Source: Gyrodactylus bullatarudis (lineage: Eukaryota; Platyhelminthes; Monogenea; Gyrodactylidea; Gyrodactylidae). From it: a stretch of DNA of 64,000 nucleotides. Under the pieces are notes generated by a model. It worked only from the letters and a program-made list of their open reading frames with translations. It ran no database searches and had not been told where the DNA came from. Numbering within the stretch: position 1 is the first letter of the stretch; each line of letters begins with the position of its first letter. Positions 26,201 to 38,200 of this stretch are shown piece after piece. Location of the stretch: positions 150,949 to 214,948 of the forward strand of contig SSNU01000071.1 in assembly GCA_012064415.1 (NCBI GenBank). Reading direction: 5' to 3'. The position numbers and the translations under genes are program-made.

Positions 26201-29200
26201 TTTTATCGAAAAAGAAAAATCGGAAAATCAATCAAAGGTGCTTCACTAATGAGTTTCCATGAAAAAGAGAATCATTTATAAAAAGCAATCAGAACTAGTT
26301 GGTTGAGAATAATTTAATATTAATCTCGAGTCTTCTCCATCTCACAATGAAGGTTTTTTTCAAGCCAACTAGACTTAATTTCAAGTAATGTACCAAGTGT
26401 AAAAGAGGTCAATCAATATCTAAGGGGTAACTCAAGTTAAATTAATTTTTCAGGAACTATTTAATCCCCCTGAATATCCTCATTCAGCTTGCACACTGCT
26501 TCTGTTCAACTAGAAAATATTCAGATATTATGGCAACGGTTTCCATAACAAGAGAGACCATTGTATCATACTTTTATTCATTTCGTAACTGTCTTCTGAA
26601 ATTAGCTCGAATAGTAGGGAATGGTCATATGGCTGAAATTGATGAAACCAAAGTTTCGAAAAGAATATACAAAATGTATAATAGTGGACGTATTCTGCGC
26701 CTTCAATAGGTATGTACTGAGAAAAGTTCGTTTAGCAATTTTTCCAGTAGAAAACAAGAAGTTCTTGGCAAGGTTTTTGAAGATAATTTTGAGCCAGGAT
26801 CTGGTGAATGTAAAGGTTATTCAGAAAGAGCTACAGCTGGCTATCCCATGACTAATCTCAATTGAACAGACTGAACCTTTACCAAACCGTAGACTAAAGA
26901 TGGAGGCAGTTTTATACTAAATCAAAGGCTCGAATAGACCTTAAACCATGACCCGCCACTTTTAAGAAATCAAATGAATCTGATTGGTTACTAGGGGATA
27001 CTAGGCCGAATTTTTTGCTGAATCTGAAACGAACTGCTACCGAATTTTGATTAAATTGAGCGCTCAAATCAAATGTTGAATATCATTTATTCGCAAGAAA
27101 GAAATGTACTTCAAATAGATTTCCTATCGAATGGGTGGAAAACAAGGTATTTTATGAGGCTTAGATCAACAATAATGAGTTGCTAAAAGGATGTGTTATA
27201 TAAATAACCCAGTGGGACATTAAGGGTCAAATTTAATTTTCTTCTTTTTTCACTGGGATTTGTAGTAGTCTCTTTTGATCTGCGTAATCAAATTAAAATA
27301 AAGAGCTAATTGTAGAGATTATGCTTAATCTTGAACAAAATCTTTGAATCTTAAATTCTCCACAAATCAATCAGAGCTAAATTTCGGATTAAAGAAAAAA
27401 GAACTTACTCGCTTTCTCAAGATTAGCCTGGGATTCCTTTTTCAAGTTTACCAATTCAAAAACGTTATTTGTATGCAAGATTATCTGAAAAGTCAAAGAG
27501 AATTTTCTGCGTCATTTAATTTGATTTATAATCTTATCCTTCTTTACATCAAAGTACGGATTTTCTCTCATCTATGAATGAGTTATTCCCTTTTCAATAT
27601 TACATAGAAGGATAATTAAGACTGGTATTATTGCCTGACATTGGGGAATTAAAAAAATTCTTTCAAATTGAAAAAATCAAAAATTTATATTAGAAGAAAG
27701 CATGGATCATGCTGGCAACCAAGCAGGTCCCTGCGCCCTTCTTTTGATGTTCCAATCAGAGGATTACATTTGATGACGAATTTTTTAATATCTATTTTAC
27801 CGTTTGTCTAGTTACTCTTGATAGTCTTATGACAATCAGATAATCTTAAGAATAACGGAGTAGTTTGATAAACTTTTTACCGGATTTCAAGGTTAACAAA
27901 CTAAAGCAAATTGATATGAAGTTGGGAATCTATGATTTTTTACAGAAATTTCGTCAAGAATTCGAATAAAGATTTTTTGGAATCCTACCCATGTTGCCCA
28001 CTTTTACCATTTGAAGAAGAAAATTCTGAAAAAAAATTATTTATATGAAAAATAAGGCCACTTTTTGGCGCCAAAATACCATTTTTTTGGAACTTTGAAG
28101 TGAAAATTTTTGTTGATTTGAAAGTGGGAGGCTGATCGGAAGAGTTTTTTCAGGATCAAGATTAAACAAGAAAATCAATTCAACTGAATCTGATCTTATG
28201 AATAATCACATTATCGTTTGGGAGCTGAAATTCGATTTTTTGATCAATTTCACTACTTGAAAATCAATGAAATTTTGAAAATTCAAAATCTCTCGAAAAT
28301 GGAGAAACTGTCGATAATTTGACGGTGCTATTCAGCTTTATTATCTAATCTTGATCCTGAAAATCAACTTTTGATCACTCTCTCACTCTCTCAAAAATTT
28401 TAGCTCAAAGTTCGAAAAAATGGGATTTTGGCGCCAAATGGCAATTTGAAAAATGACCATATTTTTCTTAAAAATAAGTTATTTCAGAATTTTCTTCTTC
28501 AAATTGTAAAAGTGGGCAACATGAGTAGGATTCTAAAAATCTCTAACAAATTCAAATTTCTGAGGAAAAATTGAGTTTTTTGTAAAAATCATAGATTCTC
28601 AACTTCATATCAACTAACTCAACAAATTGATTTACAATTTGAATAAATTTAATGATGAATTTGGTTTCGCGTTCAAAAATTGTTCAAAAATAAAGCATAA
28701 GCTATCTCCTAACTAATCAATACTATCAATAGTTCGAAAGTTTAAAAGGCGGTGTTATGGCCATAAAGATTTCTTATTAAACGATCCAACAGTGTAGTGT
28801 CCCTAATTGGGACTTCTTATACAATTTTAACAGAATTAATTAAACTTGTCTCAAGAATAACAAGTTAGTGATGAATTTCTTCCCATTATCAATTAAAGTA
28901 ATATAACATCTGGTTTCCAAAGATTTCTGTAAAATTTGTCGCTCGGCGTGTCCAAGAATTGTGCAATGAAGATGATTTCTGTTAAAAATTTCAGTGTCGA
29001 CTAGGCATTCTCGTAGATTTTCTGAGCGCTCAATATTTGGCCAATGCCATCAACTTTTTTGAAAATTTTTTTTTTCTTGATTTCATAATGGGAAGGAATT
29101 TTATTTTGATCTCCAACTAGTTATTCTTGAAACCTCGTAACATTACGACGTAACAATTTTAACGAAGTGTTCCGTTGAAATTACGCAAGAAGTCCCAATT

Positions 29201-32200
29201 GGATTGTTTTCGGAAAATTTAATTCAGTCAGCCAATCTTATTACCGAGTAACAAGATCAGAAAGCTAGATTTTATTGTTAAACAGATTGTTAATCTTGAA
29301 ACCCGGTAACAAGTTTATCAAATGAAATTTATTCAGATTTAATACAATGAATTTCAATTAGTTGTCGAAAAATGGAACTTGGATCTGAAATAGAAAAAAA
29401 TTTAGGCATAACTACAAAAAGTAGATCATCAATACCTGGAAGGTATATTTGGTGTCTTTACAAAAAATACAAGATTAAAGTTATGCCCCAGTTTTGGTGT
29501 ATGAGAAATCCTACTCCCCAATTTTCCCATGAAAAATAGATTTTTCTCATCATAGATCTACTTGTACTTAAAAGTAGAAAAAATTGCTTGAAAGATAATT
29601 TTTTGGCCGAAATTTCACAATTTTTAAGTTTTTTGTCTCAATTTAAAGAGAAATTTCTCTTGATTCGATCAGTACCACTAAACCCTATTGCATTCGTCCA
29701 CTGAGCATGAAAAATCTTGAAAATAAACTTTGATAAAAAAGGCAATGTGTCCCATTTAATAGGTAAAAGTTCAATTTCTCATACACCAAAACTGGGGCAC
29801 AACTGTATTTGGAAATTTTCATTCAATAGCAGGATCTATAATACACTTTACACTTGATAGAAGTTTTTCTAACACATTTTTAATATAGTAGAAGTAAATA
29901 AATCAGCCTCCTTGACAAGGCTTATATTAAGCCTAAAATACCTTAAAAGGTATCATTGAAAGCCCGAGAAACATTGGAATTCTTGGCAAAATCTTTTGAA
30001 AATCTCACAATTAATTTCATAAATTTTTAATTTGCTTGAAATATAATTATTAAAATTTCAAGTTCGCGCCATTTTCGTTTTGTGATCTTGAATATCAACT
30101 TTTGATCGCCCTTTCACATTAAAAGCAACAAATAAAACAATCAGAAAGATCGAAAACTTTTCTAGGGGCTTGTATCATAACAATTAAGTCTATATTATTT
30201 CATTTTTAAATCAAATTCCATTAGAAATAAAATTACTGTCATCCTGTCAGTGAAAGATGCAGTTCACAACAAGGATACTTTCACTAACCTTGATCGTAAT
30301 TTTATTTTTTTCAGATTGGTTAAAACAATGGGGGAGAGGAAAATATGATTGCTCTCCAATGTTCGTGACAAATTTAGAGTCTTGAAGTTCCTAAATGAAT
30401 TTTTAAAAAGACTTTTCTTCTCTGATTGATCAATTTTTATTCTATCATTGTTCTCATATAATATAATCGTGATAGGAAGTCTACTTTCTACTATAAAGAT
30501 GATTCTATTCAAGATTTGGACATGTTCCACTCTATAACTTGTACAGAATCTGTATTACTGACTAAATACAGTAGTTATGCTTAATCAAAGTTTTTAATAT
30601 AACTATGAACCAATTTCAGTACTGAGCTATTGATAGTATTTACTATTTTGGAGATAGCTTATGCTTTATTTTTGAACAATTTTTGAACGCGAAACCAAAA
30701 TCATCATTAAAATTAGGGTTAATTCCAAAAATCACCCCAAAAGAGAAAATTTTCCAAAAATCTCAAATTGTTATTCAAATTGTAAATCTATTTGTAGAGT
30801 TAGTTGATATGAAGTTGAGAATCTATGATTTTAACGAAAAACTCAATTTTTTCCTCAGAAATTTGAAGTTGAAAATAATGCGATTTTGGCGCCAAATCGA
30901 AATTTGAAAAATGACCATAGTTTTCATAAAAATAATTTTTTTCTTCAAATCGTAAAAGTGAGCAACATGGGTAGGATTCCAAAAAAACCCTCAACAAATT
31001 CAAATTTCTAAAGAAAAAATTGAGTTTTCCATTAAAATCATAGATTCCCAACTTCATATCAAGTAACAAATAGATTTAAAATCTGAATAAATTTAATGAT
31101 AAATTCGGTTTCGCGTTCAAAAATAAAGAATAAGCTATATCCGAAATAGTCAATACTATCAATAGCTCAGTACTGAAATTGGTCCATAGTTATATTATCT
31201 TCATGTCAATTAGGTTTATAATACGCTTCAAGCTCTTCGGACTGGAGTAGCCAATGAGTTTCATAACTGATCGTATAAGAATTATATATTCGAAAAGTAA
31301 AGAGACTCATTCATTCCTATGGATAGCTCAGAACCCACAAGAGCTGTGCAGCTATTCGATTGATGATTTTAACAAAAATCTTTTTTTGATTTTGAGGGTG
31401 AGTTGAATCAAACGTAATTTTTAATGATCACCAATATATAAATAAACCAATTATCAACATTCAATTCAAGAACCGTCATTTTGAACTAATCCAGGATCAG
31501 CCTAATTCATTAATTTTCAAGCCGTGGTCGAAAAATAGAAAGTAGACTTTCGCACCAAAATGGAGTGTTTTCTACGACCACTATTGGTTTCCTTGTTTAA
31601 TGATGATCCCTCTTACACCTTGAAATCACCAAAAATCTTTTTTGTAGTTTTTTTGTAAAAATCATAAATTCTCATGTTCATCGAGTACAGCTTTTTACTA
31701 TAGAATATCTTGTTGTTTCTTATATTATTAGAAAAACAAGACAAAATTTGCTAATTTAAACTCAGAGCTCTCGATTTTGTAATTTTTTTAACTTTGAGTT
31801 GAAATTTTTTGTTGATTTCAAGGTCTGAGAGGAATCAAATGTTATTTTTCAGGATCATCATTAAACAGAGAAAATATTTACTCGTATTCATTTTTTTGAA
31901 AAAACCCGTCATTTTGAAAAGATCTTGGATCACCAATCAATTTCCAAACAGTAAAAATGATAGAAAAATAAGAAGTAAACGGTGTGTTTTATCAAATATT
32001 TTGGTAAATATTTTCCTTGTCTAATGATGATCCTAAAATATAACGTTTGATTCCTCTCAGATCTTGAAATCAATTCAAAGATTTAAAAAATTAAAAAATC
32101 GTGCCATCTCGAATTTTAAAATTTCTCTAAAATTTTCCAAAAAAACTTTATTTCAAATTTTTTTTCTAAAATCGGTAAAAATGTACATTTTGGATTAGTT

Positions 32201-35200
32201 ATTAAAAAATCCTTCAAAAATTTCGATACCTTGATGAAAAAATGAGATTTTTGTAAAAATCATGAATTCACAAATTCATCGAGCATAGCTGTATATCGAC
32301 AATCTTCACTGTTTCTTTAAAAATAAATTTGATAACTCTGATATGAGTACACTCATTAAAAAAAAGAACAGGAAATCCAACCATAATGAAATCAACATCA
32401 CGATCTATTATTAAAAATTGTTGAAAGAAGAGAAAAAATATTTCGTGTGGATTTCTAAATTTAGACTCTAGTCTGGAAACAGTGAGAACAATAGAAGAAA
32501 TAAATGAGAACAAATTTATAGAACATAAAAAACATAAAAATTCTAGAAATAAAAAAACAGTTGATTCGGAGATTTTACTAAATTGTTATTCCCGCGCCAG
32601 ATAAAAAGATTTCTTTTCCGGTTTATTTTAGTTAGATTCTATTTTAAATTTTCAAGACTAATATAACTGTACATTTTATATCCATTATTAAAATCGATGA
32701 AATAAAAGTGATTGATAAATACAGATTATCTGACTAAACATTTCCAATTTAAATAGAGTCAGAACTAGTGCTATAATCTGACTTTTTTGAGTTCTTATTC
32801 TCAGAATGGATATTTTTTGACAAATATTTTTTCGAATTATAGATTTCTAGCCTGAGTGAGAACATGAATGGGCTCTTCAGAAGAAGAATTCCAACAATAA
32901 AAAGCTGATACTTATCATTTTTATAAAATTCTCAATTTTTTCATCAAGAAATCAAATTTACAAGACGAAAATCAGTGGAAAAACTCTGAAACCGACGTTA
33001 AAAATAAATTTGATTAGAAAATAAGATTTTTACAAAAGTCTTAATTTTTTTACTAAGTTTTTGAAATTTTCTGATGATTTTCGGAAACTAAAAGGTACAC
33101 TTTTAAAATTTAAGATTAAGATCGTCATATTAAAAAAATTATTTAGCGCCAAATTCTCATTTTTTCGAGCTGAAAAATTTTATTGTTTAAAAAGTCGGGG
33201 TTGATCAAAAGAAGATTTTTTTCAGGATCAGAATTGGACAAGAGTTTTGAAACGTCAATTAAAAGTAGGCTTGAATCACTTGGAGTCTAAAATAAACTTA
33301 ATCATATCAACACTCAGGCCAGTCTAGATCCCCTCATCAAACTCCCGTTACTCGATCCTCCACCATAGTCTGATTGAAGCACCGGATCAAACTCCACTCT
33401 TTCAGGTATCAATCCACAAGACAGATTGCCAATTTCCTTTTTGAAAAAAATCCCAGATGACCACAATCTTTTTAACAACTGCTATTTATAATTCAAGATT
33501 CATTCTGTATACATTCATTTTTCTTCAATTCGTTATGAATCAAATAAAAAACTTTCTATTACAAATATTCGAATTTTTGATGACTCTAACAAAATATTTA
33601 TTCCATTAAATTGAGTAAATTGAAAATTTTCCTATTGAAAAATCTACCTCTTTGGGTTAAATTTAATTTAAGAAATTAATTAACTTACCGCAGACCATTC
33701 AAAGTCAATCAGAGGTCTGCTAAGAACGAAAATTTCATTAATTAACTGATTCTGACAATTCGGGAGTGCACACAAGAGGCCTTTGCCAGCATTCAGTATT
33801 CTCATTCCCCTATTGAAGACAATGTTGAAGGGGAACACTTCAAAGAAAATTTCAGCTGGTACAGAAAATTCACTCTGGTCCGCCTTGTAACTTTTATTAT
33901 CAAAGCTCAGTCGCATTATTGTACTTGTTATATTTCCTTTTTCTTGAATACTCACAATCTAAAACAAATAAAAAGTAATCAGCTTTAGTCTGTTGATGGT
34001 TTTTCTTGATTAACAGACCTTTAAAATTTTTTTTATGCTTCTGTAATAAGAACAAAATTATGAAAAAAACATTTTTAGAATTTTTAATTTCATAATTTTA
34101 ATTCAAAGCGCATTATTTCTTACAAAAAGATGCAAAAAAGGATTTAAATCCTGTTAAAATTATAATTTTGAACCAAGTAGTTCTTCAGGGAGCTGTTCGG
34201 CATAGATTGTCTATAACGTTGTTCGCTTACTGCCTGACTATGTTGTCTTCTGGCTTGTATTGGTCTGTCTGTAGAAAGAGGAGAAAAGGGTGTAGTATTT
34301 CTTAAAGAGCAAGGATTATAAAAATTATAGTGATTGTTACAATAATCAGAATTATTAGAGTAATAACTCTGATAATATAATTCATCACTTGAAGGAAAAT
34401 TAAAATAAAGATTAGAATAAAAAACATTTAGATTACCCTGATAAAAACAGTTAGGACTCACACAATATTTCGAATACATGTCGTATTCTTCTTCTGGCGT
34501 GAGATTTTTCAAAAAACTTAAGATACTTAAAACCTTGTGTGTCCAATCAAAACATTAAACCAATCAGATTTCTTCTCAACTTTAATCAATCAATTCTAAC
34601 CAACGATTTCCAATATTTATATCCGTCTTATTACCATTAACAACCTCGTTTAGTTTAATTTCTATAGATTCCAAAATCATATTTTTATACTTATTTCTCA
34701 TGTTTCCTAGACTTTTTACGTTATTAAAATCTATAATATGATCTGGATTGTCAGCCCAGTGTTTAGCTAGTGCTGATTTGTCTACCTGTACTTTTTCTAT
34801 AGCCTTCTTATGCTCTCTACACCTAATCTCAAAATTTCTTTCGGTACGACCTATGTATGATTTTTCGCACGAACAAGTTATTTTATAAATGCCTTGAATC
34901 TCATCTAGATCTAAATTTTGTTTTTCAGTCAAAAATTTTCCTATTTTATTACCTAACCCAAAAATAGTCTTAATACCAAATTTTTTTAAAACTAAAGATA
35001 TATCAATACTTAACTGTGAAAAAATATTATTAAAATCAAAAACAAAATTATAAAAATTATTATTATCAAATTTATCTTTTGTACTAAGAATAAAACTACA
35101 GTCTGACCTCTGATACGTTATTACATTAGTCAACACTTCCTCTCTACCCCTTTTTAAACAATAAAATGTATCATCGTACTACTCACAAGTACGATTTTTA

Positions 35201-38200
35201 CTGCTCACAAGTTGTCTTGACTATTTTTACTCCATGAAAAAGCTCATGTCAAATGAATTACAATGGTATATTTCTCTTCGAAAACAAACGTCATTTAGCT
35301 CTAAAATTCTCTTGTCTTTTTTACTATCATCTCAGCTCCTCATCTCAAACCCTCTCCACAGGTGGCAGGAGGCTTGTGTTACCCCCAAAACAAACAATGA
35401 CTCTCTTCAGGATTAAGAAACTAAGACTGAGACAGTTGAATTATACAGTTGTATTCAAATTTTCTCTAGGAATTTGATTAGTCACTGTTTGTTTTATGGG
35501 TAACACAAGCCTCCTGCCACCTGTGACTAATCAAATTCCTAGAGAAAATTTGAATACAACTGTATAATTCAACTGTCTCAGTCTTAGTTTCTTAATCCTG
35601 AAGAGAGTCATTGTTTGTTTTGGGGGTAACACAAGCCTCCTGCCACCTGTGGAGAGGGTTTGAGATGAGGAGCTGAGATGATAGTAAAAAAGACAAGAGA
35701 ATTTTAGAGCTAAATGACGTTTGTTTTCGAAGAGAAATATACCATTGTAATTCATTTGACATGAGCTTTTTCATGGAGTAAAAATAGTCAAGACAACTTG
35801 TGAGCAGTAAAAATCGTACTTGTGAGTAGTACGATGATACATTTTATTGTTTAAAAAGGGGTAGAGAGGAAGTGTTGACTAATGTAATAACGTATCAGAG
35901 GTCAGACTGTAGTTTTATTCTTAGTACAAAAGATAAATTTGATAATAATAATTTTTATAATTTTGTTTTTGATTTTAATAATATTTTTTCACAGTTAAGT
36001 ATTGATATATCTTTAGTTTTAAAAAAATTTGGTATTAAGACTATTTTTAGGTTAGGTAATAAAATAGGAAAATTTTTGACTGAAAAACAAAATTTAGATC
36101 TAGATGAGATTCAAGGCATTTATAAAATAACTTGTTCGTGCGAAAAATCATACATAGGTCGTACCGAAAGAAATTTTGAGATTAGGTGTAGAGAGCATAA
36201 GAAGGCTATAGAAAAAGTACAGGTAGACAAATCAGCACTAGCTAAACACTGGGCTGACAATCCAGATCATATTATAGATTTTAATAACGTAAAAAGTCTA
36301 GGAAACATGAGAAATAAGTATAAAAATATGATTTTGGAATCTATAGAAATTAAACTAAACGAGGTTGTTAATGGTAATAAGACGGATATAAATATTGGAA
36401 ATCGTTGGTTAGAATTGATTGATTAAAGTTGAGAAGAAATCTGATTGGTTTAATGTTTTGATTGGACACACAAGGTTTTAAGTATCTTAAGTTTTTTGAA
36501 AAATCTCACGCCAGAAGAAGAATACGACATGTATTCGAAATATTGTGTGAGTCCTAACTGTTTTTATCAGGGTAATCTAAATGTTTTTTATTCTAATCTT
36601 TATTTTAATTTTCCTTCAAGTGATGAATTATATTATCAGAGTTATTACTCTAATAATTCTGATTATTGTAACAATCACTATAATTTTTATAATCCTTGCT
36701 CTTTAAGAAATACTACACCCTTTTCTCCTCTTTCTACAGACAGACCAATACAAGCCAGAAGACAACATAGTCAGGCAGCAAGCGAACAACGTTATAGACA
36801 ACCTGTTAAAATTGTTTTATTAATTGTTAAAAATTAAATTTCTCTTATTTTTCATAAATTTTATATGAATAGCACAGCAACTATACTTACAATGGTCAAC
36901 TAGAAATATTTCATTCTATTAGGTGCTTGGGTAATATATCCCACAGGAAAGTCTTATTTGGCAATGGATTAGCCCATATCGCTGAATGTTACAGCTTACT
37001 AATGGATCCCACCGAAGCTGCTACGAAAGAAACTCACAAAGCATTTAGAAATAAGTATACATATATGGTAGACATGTACGCGCGTTTCGTCCTCTTTTGG
37101 ACTCGTCAGTTCAAATCCCAGATAATGACATACTGACGAATCCAAAAGAGGACGAAACGCGCATTATAATTAGATTATTTCTAAATGCTTTGTGAGTTTT
37201 TTTCGTACCAGTTTCGGTGGGATCCATTAGTAAGCTGTGACATTCAGCGAAATGGGCTACCAAATAAGACGTTCCTGTGGGATATATTACATAAGGACCT
37301 AGGACGAAATATTTATAAATATTATAATTTTGTTTACCTTATTCCAGAAGTATAAAAAGTTATTTGGAGCGAAATTTGATGGGATAATATTAAAATACTT
37401 GAAAATTAAATTTATCGATTAGCGAATTTAGAAATTTCGTCTAACATTTTTTGAATTGGAGGATGTGATTTTCAGTTTTTAGAATAACTGTAATTGAACC
37501 ATAAATAAGACAATTCTTATAAATTTTGAACACTTTTATTTCTTTTGTAATATGGTTTGGTATTTGTGTCAAGACAAAGTTTGGCTCAATGATTATAATT
37601 ATTATTATCAATAGTAGTTGCATAATTAGTCCTCATAAAGAGTAAATGCAACATTGCTTATCTACCATCATCTAAAATCAATCAAAGACATCTTATGACC
37701 ATATGTATCAGGATATAATTAATTTCTTGGATTATTCAATGACTATTAGTCATACAATTTTTTCATGTAAAAACGGTAAAAATTTTAAGCTTGACTCTCT
37801 AAAACGGTTAAATAAATATGTGGATTTTTTGTTTTAATTTGTTTCAATTATAGTGTGAGTTTTTGATGAATTTTTCTAGCATTTGAGGTCTTAATTTTGC
37901 ATGTTCTCAGCATATGCAACACATTTCTATCGTACCAGTCGACCCAGAATGAAATGCTCTGCGAAATTTGATTAATTTGTTTTTGTCAAACTGATTTGAT
38001 TGAAAAACTACTTCCAATTTTTGTGATTGAGGTATTCACGTAAATTTTTAAATACGTCCGAAAATCCACTTAAAATCATATTTGGAAAATTAGAAAAAAA
38101 AAACCAAATAAAACCAAAAAAATTAGATTATATTAAAGCCATATGTACATTTCATAAAGCATCATCATATCACTTCCAATTTATCTAAAATTCTCAAACT

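Larger units (their letters stand above)
34163..36801. mobile_element. Head-to-head Penelope-like element pair (2.6-kb palindrome)
   Basis: Two copies of a 5'-truncated Penelope-like element face away from each other around a centre at 35504. Each arm holds a GIY-YIG endonuclease frame and then a Tyr/Asn-rich frame of about 100-120 codons (34512-34144 and 36496-36837 on the opposite strand). Arms are nearly identical. A 12-bp direct repeat, CCTGTTAAAATT, lies at both outer edges (34151-34162 and 36802-36813), as a target duplication would. A spacer of about 40 bp near 35484-35523 breaks the symmetry; it repeats arm sequence found near 35610-35648. No reverse transcriptase is present. It lies in intron 2 of the guanylate cyclase gene. 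Confidence 0.85.
34035..37440. repeat. Foldback family D copy, split by two later insertions
   Basis: The left part (34035-34162) and the piece 36802-36860 match consecutive parts of the intact copies at 38734-39194 and 59477-59915, for example the stretch with CTTCTGTAATAAG and the stretch TTAAATTTCTCTTATTTTTC. The right half resumes at about 37320-37440. The gaps are filled by the Penelope palindrome (34163-36801) and foldback C copy 1 (36866-37318). The order of events is therefore D first, then the other two. Confidence 0.65.

Noticed and set aside
30264..30530. Minus-strand open frame of 88 codons in guanylate cyclase intron 3
   Set aside because: No family match, and the splice-consistent gene model passes it by with no missing residues.
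35234..35774. Four open frames of 60-74 codons in the palindrome centre
   Set aside because: They are mirror-image pairs in the non-coding 5' part of the Penelope arms, have no family match and overlap each other.
34144..36837. Assembly fold-back artefact as the explanation for the 2.6-kb palindrome
   Set aside because: The arms differ at several positions and end at different points. A direct 12-bp repeat and two different flanks border it, and those flanks continue one older repeat. A read-level fold-back would not produce this.
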